Source: an uncultured Bacilli bacterium (GTDB lineage: Bacteria; Bacillota_I; Bacilli_A; RFN20; CAG-288). Taken from it: a stretch of DNA of 22,450 nt. This document shows, piece after piece, positions 1 through 8,332 of the stretch. The stretch covers positions 1-22,450 of the forward strand of contig CAKVBX010000029.1 in NCBI GenBank assembly GCA_934725685.1, in the 5' to 3' direction. The position numbers were made by a program, and so were the translations under genes. Under the pieces are notes generated by a model that had not been told where the DNA came from, did not search any database, and was given only the letters and a program-made list of their open reading frames with translations. Each line of letters opens with the position of its first letter. The stretch's first letter is position 1.

Positions 1-58
1 ACTTTTTTGAAATCAGTGGGCAATTGGCAAGAATATTGAATTCCTGTTCACCTAACAT
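1..58 (-). CDS. possible 5' fragment of an unidentified gene running off the left edge
   Basis: An ATG at 56-58 on the minus strand opens a frame that stays open to the window edge, giving 19 residues that begin MLGEQEFNIL. No family can be assigned from so little. The upstream ribosome binding site is poor (CCGGA just before the ATG), so this may not be a gene. In its favour, it lies downstream of the terminator that closes the rpoBC-tRNA unit, where a new minus-strand gene could start. Confidence is low. Confidence 0.18.
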   Translation of the reverse strand, partial: MLGEQEFNILANCPLISKK

Positions 59-115
59 TCCGGAAGGATGTGTTTAAATGCACCTAGTGACACTTCTACA
101 AAGCTGACTTCTAAC

Positions 116-148
116 TTGGCAGATAAGAAAATTTCTCCTTTATGCCAA
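116..148. repeat. imperfect inverted repeat, TTGGCA ... TGCCAA
   Basis: Perfect 6-base arms at 116-121 and 143-148 flank an AT-rich, partly self-complementary centre. It lies just downstream of the terminator of the rpoBC-tRNA unit. It could be an operator for the possible gene at the left edge, or chance. The rest of 1-149 shows no other convincing gene or RNA. Confidence 0.25.
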
Positions 149-149
149 C

Positions 150-181
150 AAAAAAGGACTGATATTTTTGGTATCAATCCT
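150..181 (-). terminator. intrinsic terminator of the rplK-rpoBC-tRNA-Gly unit
   Basis: On the minus strand, AGGATTGATA and TATCAGTCCT form a 10-bp stem (one G-U pair) around a 7-base loop (CCAAAAA), followed directly by a run of T. It lies 12 bases past the tRNA 3' end and is the first strong rho-independent terminator after rpoC. It therefore probably ends the whole unit. Confidence 0.85.
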
Positions 182-193
182 ATTGTTTCAATA

Positions 194-267
194 TGGAGCG
201 ACCGGCGGGAATCGGACCCGTGTATACAGCTTGGGAAGCTATCGTTCTACCATTGAACTACGGCCGC
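194..267 (-). tRNA. tRNA-Gly, anticodon CCC
   Basis: The minus strand folds into a complete cloverleaf of 74 nt with encoded CCA. The acceptor stem is GCGGCCG/CGGTCGC with one G-U pair. The D arm is GTTC/GAAC with loop AATGGTA. The anticodon stem is ATAGC/GCTGT around TTCCCAA, giving anticodon CCC, which reads GGG glycine codons. The T arm is ACGGG/CCCGC with an A-C mismatch at the outer pair, and its loop is TCCGATT, so C replaces the usual T at position 55. The sequence closely resembles known bacterial tRNA-Gly(CCC). It lies 38 bases after the rpoC stop with no U-tract terminator between, so it is probably co-transcribed with rpoC and released by RNase processing. Confidence 0.95.
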
Positions 268-272
268 AAGGA

Positions 273-298
273 AGGATGCCGCCATGGGACGGCATCCT
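273..298 (-). other. perfect 9-bp hairpin between rpoC and tRNA-Gly
   Basis: AGGATGCCG (273-281) and CGGCATCCT (290-298) pair perfectly around an 8-base loop. In the direction of rpoC transcription only two T follow before the tRNA begins, so this is not a classical terminator. It could protect the rpoC 3' end, mark a cleavage site between mRNA and tRNA, or cause partial termination. Confidence 0.6.
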
Positions 299-305
299 AT
301 TTTAG

Positions 306-3300
306 TTAGGCAATCGGATTTTCAAAATCGGACTTATCGTCCTGAGACGGGAAGAGTTCGGAATCACCCTCATCATTATCACCTAAATCGAGGATTGGCT
401 TGATTCCAGTTCCGGCAGGGATGAGCTTACCGACCATGACATTCTCCTTCAGACCGCGGAGATAGTCTTCCTTACCTTTGATGGAGGCATCCGTGAGAAC
501 AGCAGTGGTCTGCTGGAAGGATGCAGCAGAGAGGAAGGATTCGGTCTCGAGAGCGGCTTTGGTAATACCGAGAATGATTGGTCTGCCAACAGCCGGCTTC
601 TGCTGATGGAGAATATAGCTTTCGTTTTCCTTAGTGAACTGGACATCCGTGACCTTCTGTCCAGGAAGGAACTTGGTATCACCGGCGTTGATGATGAGAA
701 TCTTGTTCGTCATCTGGCGGACGATGATTTCAAGGTGCTTATCGGAAATGTCGATACTGGCATTGGACTTATAGACGCCCTTGACTTCCTTAATGATGTA
801 GTTACGGACCGTGTTGAGGTCAGAGCACTCGATGAGTTCCTTCGGATCGATATGACCCTTGGTGAGCGGGTCACCAGCCTTGATGACATCACCGGTGGAA
901 ACACATGGGTATGCACCCTGATAAGAAGTATAGACTTCGGATTCGAGTTCGTTTTTGACCGTGAATTCGAATCTGGTGCCATTAGCCTTGACATCCACGA
1001 CAGTACCGCGGATGTGGGAGATGAGAGCAAGGTCTTTGGTCTTAGGATGACGAACTTCAAGAAGTTCCTGGACACGCGGAAGACCACTCGTAATATCCTG
1101 CTGACCGGCAACACCGCCGTTATGGAAGTTCTTCAGTGTCAGCTGCGTACCAGGTTCACCGATGGACTGAGCAGCCATGATACCGACAGTATCACCGATT
1201 TCGGTGAGCTTACCGGTGGCAAGGTTGCGACCATAGCACTTGACGCAGATACCATCTTCGGATTCGCAAGTGAGGACGGAGCGGATTTCAACTTGCGTGA
1301 TACCGGCATGGACGATATTTTGGGCAATGGTTTCGTCCATGCAGACATCCTTGCTGGCAAGAACCTCGCCAGTGGAAGGATCAATGACATCATGCATCGG
1401 GAATCTGCCGACCAGACGGCTATAGAGAGTAGCGATGGTTTCGCTGCCATCCTTAAGTTCTGTGACGATGATGCCGTGATCGCATCCGCAGTCTTCTTCA
1501 CGGACAACGACATTGTGGGAGACGTCGACCAATCTTCTGGTAAGGTAACCAGAGTCTGCGGTCTTCAAGGCAGTATCAGAACCATTCTTACGGGTACCAT
1601 GAGTAGAGGAGAAGTATTCGGAGACGGAGAAACCTTCGGAGAAGCAAGACTTAATCGGAATTTCGATAATGTCACCATTTGCCTTCTGAGGACAGCCCTT
1701 CATACCAATTAACTGCATGTAGTTGTTGTTAGAACCACGGGCACCGGAGAGCATCATCATGAACATCGGGTTTCGAGGTGCGTCGGCGATACGTTTTTCC
1801 AGAACCTTTTTCATCTCTTCATCCTTGAGGTTGGTCCAGGCATGGGCAACGGCAGTATGGCGCTCTTCATCCGTGAGGAAGCCGAGGTCAAAGCTTTCCT
1901 GAATTTCTGCAACCTTCTTATCAGTCCTTTCGAACATCTCTTTTCTGCCTTCGAGCGGTTTCATATCGTCAAGGGAGACGGTGAGACCGGACTTTGTGCA
2001 ATAATCAAACCCCTGATTCTTGAAGGCGTCAAGAACACGAGCGGTCTGAATCGGATCTTCGTTGAAGAAGTGGAAGACCTGATTCATCATAATCTTGATA
2101 CCGTCCTTCTCAATCGGAGTACGGAGAGGCTGAAGCTTGCAATATTCCTTGAAGGCATCAAAGTCATCGCCATCCTTGAACTTGCCGGAAGCGATGACAG
2201 CCTGATAGGCTTCCGGAGCCGTGATGAAGAACTCATCCAACGTATGTGCGAAGTTCTTTTCGGCAGCAGCCCTCTTGGTATCCTTGTCAAGGCTATCGAC
2301 CGGGAAGTTAATGTAAGGGAACTTGTTGGGGAAGATGGAGTTGAAAATCAGTTTACCGACCGTCGTGAGAAGATAGGAATTATTCTGCTTTTCAGAGAAC
2401 TCTTCCTTGTGGAGTGATCTGCCAGGAACGTAGATACGGGTTCTCAGCGTGATGAGACCATTCTGATAGGCAAGAATGGCAGTATCAGGATCGGTGAAGA
2501 CCTTTCCTTCGTACTTCTCATAGCTGCGGAATTTTTCCGCCATCTGAGGATCGTTGCGTTTTTCGTAGTATTTGGCATACATCTCATCCATGGAGATATC
2601 ATCTTCAAGGGTGAGGTAGTAGTTGCCGTAAATCATATCCTGGGAAGGGACGCAGATCGGCATACCATCACTCGGCTTCAGGATGTTTCTATTAGCGAGC
2701 ATGATGCTCATGGCTTCCGCCTGAGCTCTGCGGGACAACGGAACATGGACAGCCATCTGGTCACCATCGAAGTCGGCGTTGAAGCCAGGGCATACAAGCG
2801 GATGCAGACGTATGGCCTTTCCTTCAATCAGGATCGGCTTGAAGGCCTGAATACCGAGTCTGTGAAGAGTCGGAGCACGGTTGAGAAGAACAGGGTGGTC
2901 CTTAGCAATTTCTTCAATGGCATCATAGACGCGGGAATCTCTTCTGGCGATAAGTTCATCGGCCTGCCTCTGGGAAGTAATCTGGGAATCCTTCTGGCTC
3001 ATCAGATAGTGAGCGATGAAAGGACGGAAAAGAAGGACGGCCATTTCACGGGGAAGACCGCACTCGTCCATATTGAGGGTCGGACCGACAGCGATGACAG
3101 AACGGCCGGAGTAGTCGACACGCTTACCGAGAAGGTTCTGACGGAAGCGGCCCTGCTTTCCTTTAAGGAAGGAAGAAAGGGACTTCAACGCAGCACCGCT
3201 CAGATTGTTGGACGGCTTGTTTCTTCTTTCGTTATCGATGAGGGCATCGACAGCTTCCTGAAGCATACGCTTCTCGTTGAGAAGAATGACAGACGGAGCG

Positions 3301-4271
3301 TGCTCTTCGATTTCGCGTTTGAGACGGTTGTTCTTAATGATGACCTGACGATAGAGATCGTTGAGGTCGGAGGTGGCATAACGGCCACCATCCAGCTGCA
3401 TCATCGGACGAATTTCCGGCGGAATGACAGGAATGACGGTGAGAACCATCCATTCCGGCTTGATACCGGAAGACTTGAAGGACTGAAGTACCTCAAGACG
3501 CTTGATGGCCTTGATTCTCTTCTGGTTGGTATCGCCGGTGGACTGTCTGAGTTCTTCGGAGACGATGGCAATTTCCTTATCAAGGTCAATTTCCTGAAGA
3601 AGTCTCTGAGTCGCTTCTGCGCCGATGCCGAATTCGCATCCTAAGAAACGCTTGATGTAGCGGCTGACGGAAATGAAGTCGAACGCCTGGCTTCTGGAAG
3701 CGATTCTCTTGGCGAGATCTTCTCCCTTGGCATAATCAGGAGTGCCCGGAGCGACAATCTTATTGAGGATTTCCTCATTGATAACGCTCGGAAAAACTTC
3801 ACGTGCGGTTCTCTCATCAAGAACTTCACGATACTTAAGAATCTTGGAAGTACCAGGATTCGTGACAATATGGGAAACGAAATAGACGACTTCTTCCAAC
3901 TGCTTCGGCGGGATGCCTAAGACAAGACCCATTTTGCTGGGAGCGCCCTTGACAAACCAGATGTGGGTGCAGGGGAACGCCAAGTTGATGTAACCCATGC
4001 GCTCACGACGGACTGCCTTCAGTGTGACTTCAACGCCGCACTTTTCGCAGACCTTTCCGGCAAAGGAAGACTTCTTATAACGTCCGCAATGACATTCATA
4101 GTCCTTGGCAGGACCGAAAATCTTTTCGCAGAATAATCCATCGGGTTCCGGCTTCTGAGAACGGTAGTTGATGGTTTCCGGTTTGGTGACTTCACCTTTT
4201 CCCCAAGAACGAATCTGTTCCGGACTGGCCAGTCCGATTTTGATGGAATGAAGTTTATTGAGATCAAACAT
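306..4271 (-). CDS. rpoC: DNA-directed RNA polymerase subunit beta'
   Basis: This 1321-residue beta' subunit forms half of the RNA polymerase cleft and carries the catalytic magnesium. Four cysteines of the N-terminal zinc finger are at 60, 62, 75 and 78. The catalytic NADFDGD motif is at 498-504 (Asp 500, 502, 504). The second zinc site uses Cys 928, 1002, 1009 and 1012. The bridge helix lies around 889-920 and the trigger loop starts near 1043. The start is fixed by AAGGAGG nine bases upstream, and this site overlaps the rpoB stop codon, so the two genes are translationally coupled. Several mobile active-centre elements differ from the usual bacterial consensus: the trigger loop reads QLTLKNFHNGG rather than QLTMRTFHTGG, and the bridge helix N-terminus reads THGTRKNGSD rather than THGARKGLAD. 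The C-terminus is acidic. The family assignment is certain. Confidence 0.99.
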   Translation of the reverse strand: MFDLNKLHSIKIGLASPEQIRSWGKGEVTKPETINYRSQKPEPDGLFCEKIFGPAKDYECHCGRYKKSSFAGKVCEKCGVEVTLKAVRRERMGYINLAFPCTHIWFVKGAPSKMGLVLGIPPKQLEEVVYFVSHIVTNPGTSKILKYREVLDERTAREVFPSVINEEILNKIVAPGTPDYAKGEDLAKRIASRSQAFDFISVSRYIKRFLGCEFGIGAEATQRLLQEIDLDKEIAIVSEELRQSTGDTNQKRIKAIKRLEVLQSFKSSGIKPEWMVLTVIPVIPPEIRPMMQLDGGRYATSDLNDLYRQVIIKNNRLKREIEEHAPSVILLNEKRMLQEAVDALIDNERRNKPSNNLSGAALKSLSSFLKGKQGRFRQNLLGKRVDYSGRSVIAVGPTLNMDECGLPREMAVLLFRPFIAHYLMSQKDSQITSQRQADELIARRDSRVYDAIEEIAKDHPVLLNRAPTLHRLGIQAFKPILIEGKAIRLHPLVCPGFNADFDGDQMAVHVPLSRRAQAEAMSIMLANRNILKPSDGMPICVPSQDMIYGNYYLTLEDDISMDEMYAKYYEKRNDPQMAEKFRSYEKYEGKVFTDPDTAILAYQNGLITLRTRIYVPGRSLHKEEFSEKQNNSYLLTTVGKLIFNSIFPNKFPYINFPVDSLDKDTKRAAAEKNFAHTLDEFFITAPEAYQAVIASGKFKDGDDFDAFKEYCKLQPLRTPIEKDGIKIMMNQVFHFFNEDPIQTARVLDAFKNQGFDYCTKSGLTVSLDDMKPLEGRKEMFERTDKKVAEIQESFDLGFLTDEERHTAVAHAWTNLKDEEMKKVLEKRIADAPRNPMFMMMLSGARGSNNNYMQLIGMKGCPQKANGDIIEIPIKSCFSEGFSVSEYFSSTHGTRKNGSDTALKTADSGYLTRRLVDVSHNVVVREEDCGCDHGIIVTELKDGSETIATLYSRLVGRFPMHDVIDPSTGEVLASKDVCMDETIAQNIVHAGITQVEIRSVLTCESEDGICVKCYGRNLATGKLTEIGDTVGIMAAQSIGEPGTQLTLKNFHNGGVAGQQDITSGLPRVQELLEVRHPKTKDLALISHIRGTVVDVKANGTRFEFTVKNELESEVYTSYQGAYPCVSTGDVIKAGDPLTKGHIDPKELIECSDLNTVRNYIIKEVKGVYKSNASIDISDKHLEIIVRQMTNKILIINAGDTKFLPGQKVTDVQFTKENESYILHQQKPAVGRPIILGITKAALETESFLSAASFQQTTAVLTDASIKGKEDYLRGLKENVMVGKLIPAGTGIKPILDLGDNDEGDSELFPSQDDKSDFENPIA

Positions 4272-4283
4272 TCGTCAACCTCC

Positions 4284-7200
4284 TTAATTGTTCTCGTCTT
4301 CGGATTCGTCAGACTCCGATTCGGCGTGTTCATTGTCTTCCGATTCGTATTCAGAGATGTCTTCCTCGATTTCGACCTGTTCACCATAGCGGCCAGCGTT
4401 ACGGAAATCATCTTCTCTTTCACGCTCTTCCTTCTTGGTGTCAAAGTTGACAATATCGTGATGAATCTTTCTGGAATCTCTTTCCGCATCTTCGGAGAGA
4501 GTATTCATATTGATTTCCTGATGTCTTTCATCGAGGAGACTGACATTGATACAAAGACCCTGGAGTTCCTTGATAAGAACACGAGTAGATTCCGGCATAT
4601 TCGGCTTCGGAATATCTCTGCCCTTGAGGATGGCTTCATAAGTCTTGTTTCTACCGACCATATCATCGGATTTGATGGTGAGCATTTCCTGAAGCGTGTA
4701 GGCAGCACCATAAGCTTCGAGGGCCCAAACTTCCATTTCACCGAATCTCTGACCGCCCTTCTGGGCTTTACCGCCGAGAGGCTGCTGAGTGACAAGAGAA
4801 TACGGACCGATAGCACGAGCGTGAATCTTATCTTCGACCATGTGGTCGAGCTTAATCATATACATGACACCGACAGCGATACGGGAATCGAATCTTTCAC
4901 CGGTCTGACCATCATAAAGGATGGTCTTTCCATCGCTGTCAATTCCGGCTTTCTCCATGAACTGAGCGATTTCTTCGTTGCTGGCGCCATCGAAGACAGG
5001 AGTGGAAACCTTGACGCCGAGCTTCTTACAGGCATAACCGAGTTGGACTTCAAGAACCTGACCGATGTTCATACGGGAAGGAACACCCATAGGGGAGAGA
5101 AGGATATCGACAGGAGTACCATCCGGCAAGTACGGCATATCCTCAATCGGAAGGACTTTGGAAATGACGCCCTTGTTACCATGACGGCCAGACATCTTAT
5201 CGCCGACCTGAATCTTTCTCTTCTGAATGATGAAGACCTTGACAGATTCAATGACATCCGGCGGAAGTTCATCACCCTTGGCACGGGAGAATCTCTTGAC
5301 TTCAAGAACGATACCCTCGCCGCCGTGTGGAACCTTCAGAGAGGAATCCTTATCATCATCCGCTTTGGAAGCGAAGATGGACTTGAGAAGATGGTCGTTG
5401 TTAGTTTCGGTGGTTTCACCCTTCGGCGTAGTCTTACCGACAAGATATTCGCCTTCCTTGACTTCGGTGCCAGGAAGGATAATGCCATCCTCATCGAGGT
5501 GGGCGATTTTGTCTTCGGAGACGTTCGGAATATGACGGGTGAACTCTTCTTCACCTAACTTAGTCTTACGGCGTTCGACACTATGTTCTTCAATAATGAG
5601 ATTCGTGAAAAGGTCATCACTGACACAGCGTTCGGAGATAACGACAGCGTCCTCGTAGTTATAACCATGCCAAGTCGTGAAAGCAATGAGCACGTTCTGA
5701 CCAAGAGCAAGTTCGCCCTGATCCATGGAAGAACCGTTGGCGATGATATCGCCTCTCTTAAGTCTCTGACCGGGTTTGACGATCGGAGTCTGATTGATGC
5801 AGGTTCTCTTATTGGAACGGAGGAACTTTCTCAGTTGATAATGATGTTCTTTGCCATCATTCTCAAGGACGATAATCTTGGTGCTGTCAGCATAGAGGAC
5901 AGTACCATCGGCTTCGGCAAGAACAGCTTCGCCAGAGTCGTGGGCAATCTTGCCTTCCAGACCGGTTCCGACATACGGAGCTTCCGGACGGAGAAGCGGC
6001 AAAGCCTGACGCTGCATGTTGGAGCCCATGAGGGATCTCTTGCCATCATCGTTTTCGAGGAAAGGAATACAGGCAGCTGCAATGGAAACAATCTGCTTCG
6101 GAGAAGCATCAATAAGGTCAATTTCTTCTCTCTTAGCGGAGATGTATTCACCATCGCTTCTTGCATAGACTGAGGTTTCAAGGATTTCATTGGTCTCCGG
6201 ATTGACATCGACGTTAGCCTGAGCAATGATGTGCCCTTTTTCTTCATCGGCAGTAAGCCAAAGAACATGATTCGGATCGTTGTCGATGATGCAATCATGA
6301 ACAGGACGATACGGGGTCTGAATGAAACCATACTTGTTGATTTTGGCATAGCAGGCAAGGTTGGAAATCAAACCGATGTTCTGACCTTCCGGAGTTTCGA
6401 TAGGGCAGATTCTGCCGTAGTGAGTCGGATGGACGTCACGGACAGCACTGGATGCTCTGTCACGGGTGAGACCGCCATTGCCCAAGGCAGAAAGACGTCT
6501 CTTGTTGGTAAGTTCAGCAAGAGGGTTCGTCTGATCCATGAACTGGGAAAGGGAATCGGAATTGAAGAACTGATTGACGGCACTGGTGACAGACTTAGGA
6601 TTAATAAGGCCGCTGATAGTAATCTGAGACAGATCGGAAGTTGACATCTTGTCATGGATGCCCTTCGTCATCTTGTGGAGACCACGACGGAATTCATCAA
6701 GGATGAGTTCACCGACGCAGCGGACTCTCTTGTTTCCAAGATGGTCCGTGTCATCCGGCTCACCGATACCATCGGAATAGTTGAAAAGATAGGAAAGTGA
6801 AGCGACGATATCCGGAATCGTGAGTGTCATGGACGAAGAATCGAGGTTCGTACCAATGACGTTGACAATGGTATTTTCTCCCTCCTTTTTATTCTTGGAA
6901 TAGACCTTGACCATGGTCACGGTGCATTGCTGGAGGATTTCCTCATCGGAAATGAGCCCTTCCTTCAGATCGTCGAGATCGAAGACACACTGAAGGTTGG
7001 AGGAAATATGGACGGTGTAAGGATCGCCCTCCTCGTATCTTCCTTCAAAGAAATGATTGCGGCGGAGTTCCTTGACTTCATCAGAAGTGAGGACATGTCC
7101 GGCTTCGTAAACGACCTCGCCATCACGGTCAATGAGATCTTCGGCAAGGGTCGTGCCAGGAAGACGATTGTAAATACCGAGTTTTTCCTGAATCTTAAAT

Positions 7201-8168
7201 CTTCCGGCCTTTAGGAGATTATAAGATGTTTTATCGAAGAACTTATTGCGGAGCATATAGCAGGCAGATTCATTGGTGAAAGGTTCGCCCGGACGAATCT
7301 TCTTGAAAATCTCGCCGACGGCGGCATTTCTTCTTTCAGTTGCATTTCTGGTCGCCTTGACAGGATTCTTTTCCAAAGCATCGGTAAGGAATTTGTTGTT
7401 TCCGAAAAGACCGACAAGACCAGTGACATGTTCGACACTGCCGTCATCATTGGCAGGGAGAGTCGTGTCATCAAGTTCCTCGGAATCGGAAACAAGACCG
7501 AGCGCCCGGAGAAGGAGCAAGGCCGGAACCTTTTTCTGTTTATCGATACGGGCGGAGAGAATATCTCTGGAATCCGTGAAATATTCCAACCAGGAGCCAG
7601 CGGAGGGCCTGATATCGGAATGATAGACGATGTTGAAATCTTTCACAGTACCATTATCCGTCTTCTTCGGCATGATTTCGTCTCTCTCTTCGGAGATATA
7701 TGCGCCCGGAGAACGGACCAGCTGAGAGGCGATGCACTTTTCAGAGCCGTTGATGATAAACGTACCGGATTCGGAAATGGTCGGAAAGTCACCCATGAAG
7801 ATAGTGTCCTGATCGATGGAGCCGTCCGGATGTTTCAGACGGAACGTGGCAAAGAGAGGACGGGAGTAGGTAAGAGCAGAAGTCTTGCACTGGAAAAAGT
7901 CGTACTTTCTGTCTCTCCATTCAGCGGAGACAAAATCGAGTACGGCATTCTCGTCACTGGAGTCGGTTCTACGTCCACGGCTGTCCTTATTGGACTCTAC
8001 TGGGAAAGTTTCCCTCAAAACCTCTTCCACACCGACAGTTTCAAACCACTTGAAAGAGTCGAGCTGAACATCGCAAAGATTCGGAAGAGGAACGTTAGAG
8101 AAAGTCTTAGATAAATCGATACGACCATTCTCTGTTCTTTTGTATGTGTTCAGATCTAATTGTTCCAT
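4284..8168 (-). CDS. rpoB: DNA-directed RNA polymerase subunit beta
   Basis: This is the second large RNA polymerase subunit, 1294 residues. The start is the ATG at 8166-8168, preceded by GAGG at normal spacing; an in-frame ATG 30 bases further upstream lacks such a site and would add ten unconserved residues. Visible signatures are QLVRSPGAY in the N-terminal part, the rifampicin region starting SQFMDQTNPL, CPIETPEG, SGRHGNKGV and the C-terminal QQPLGGKAQKGGQRFGEMEV. Residue 555 aligns with E. coli His526 and is Asn. This residue is associated with natural rifampicin resistance in Mollicutes. LGPGG is LGNGG here. The protein is roughly 100 residues longer than the Bacillus subunit, mainly through extra length in the N-terminal half and a strongly acidic tail after about residue 1257. 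The rpoC ribosome binding site overlaps its stop codon. Confidence 0.99.
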   Translation of the reverse strand: MEQLDLNTYKRTENGRIDLSKTFSNVPLPNLCDVQLDSFKWFETVGVEEVLRETFPVESNKDSRGRRTDSSDENAVLDFVSAEWRDRKYDFFQCKTSALTYSRPLFATFRLKHPDGSIDQDTIFMGDFPTISESGTFIINGSEKCIASQLVRSPGAYISEERDEIMPKKTDNGTVKDFNIVYHSDIRPSAGSWLEYFTDSRDILSARIDKQKKVPALLLLRALGLVSDSEELDDTTLPANDDGSVEHVTGLVGLFGNNKFLTDALEKNPVKATRNATERRNAAVGEIFKKIRPGEPFTNESACYMLRNKFFDKTSYNLLKAGRFKIQEKLGIYNRLPGTTLAEDLIDRDGEVVYEAGHVLTSDEVKELRRNHFFEGRYEEGDPYTVHISSNLQCVFDLDDLKEGLISDEEILQQCTVTMVKVYSKNKKEGENTIVNVIGTNLDSSSMTLTIPDIVASLSYLFNYSDGIGEPDDTDHLGNKRVRCVGELILDEFRRGLHKMTKGIHDKMSTSDLSQITISGLINPKSVTSAVNQFFNSDSLSQFMDQTNPLAELTNKRRLSALGNGGLTRDRASSAVRDVHPTHYGRICPIETPEGQNIGLISNLACYAKINKYGFIQTPYRPVHDCIIDNDPNHVLWLTADEEKGHIIAQANVDVNPETNEILETSVYARSDGEYISAKREEIDLIDASPKQIVSIAAACIPFLENDDGKRSLMGSNMQRQALPLLRPEAPYVGTGLEGKIAHDSGEAVLAEADGTVLYADSTKIIVLENDGKEHHYQLRKFLRSNKRTCINQTPIVKPGQRLKRGDIIANGSSMDQGELALGQNVLIAFTTWHGYNYEDAVVISERCVSDDLFTNLIIEEHSVERRKTKLGEEEFTRHIPNVSEDKIAHLDEDGIILPGTEVKEGEYLVGKTTPKGETTETNNDHLLKSIFASKADDDKDSSLKVPHGGEGIVLEVKRFSRAKGDELPPDVIESVKVFIIQKRKIQVGDKMSGRHGNKGVISKVLPIEDMPYLPDGTPVDILLSPMGVPSRMNIGQVLEVQLGYACKKLGVKVSTPVFDGASNEEIAQFMEKAGIDSDGKTILYDGQTGERFDSRIAVGVMYMIKLDHMVEDKIHARAIGPYSLVTQQPLGGKAQKGGQRFGEMEVWALEAYGAAYTLQEMLTIKSDDMVGRNKTYEAILKGRDIPKPNMPESTRVLIKELQGLCINVSLLDERHQEINMNTLSEDAERDSRKIHHDIVNFDTKKEEREREDDFRNAGRYGEQVEIEEDISEYESEDNEHAESESDESEDENN

Positions 8169-8240
8169 ATTATTACCTCGTGTCTTTCTTCCGTGCACAC
8201 AACGGGACTGAAGTTGTTTAAGGCGATAGATAAAGCGTTA

Positions 8241-8305
8241 TTGCTAATGTGCTAGCAAAACTCCTTATAGACAACTAAGCCCACCCCGTCTGAAAACGGG
8301 GTGGG
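8241..8305 (-). promoter_or_regulatory. rplL-rpoB intergenic hairpins (possible attenuator or processing site)
   Basis: The 164-base spacer between rplL and rpoB holds a perfect 10-bp GC-rich stem (8280-8289 with 8296-8305, 6-base loop), followed in the direction of transcription by a 6-bp stem (8241-8246 with 8253-8258). Neither is followed by a U tract, so full termination is unlikely. In E. coli the same junction carries a partial terminator and an RNase III site that lower rpoBC expression relative to the stalk proteins. A similar role here is inferred from position and structure. I see no convincing internal promoter. Confidence 0.6.
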
Positions 8306-8332
8306 ACAAAGGATACGTAAGTGATAAACGGA

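Noticed and set aside
68..256. 62-residue open frame on the plus strand
   Set aside because: It crosses the terminator and the tRNA-Gly gene, has no ribosome binding site and no recognisable sequence.
606..1712. 368-residue plus-strand open frame opposite rpoC
   Set aside because: It is antisense to a fully conserved rpoC. Low use of codons such as TTA, CTA and TCA in the real genes leaves long stop-free antisense frames; the same explains the long frames opposite rpoB (4248-5558), ffh (13357-14715) and recG.
8169..8198. Ten-residue N-terminal extension of RpoB from an upstream ATG
   Set aside because: The ATG at 8168 has a proper GAGG site and gives the family N-terminus; the extension is not conserved.
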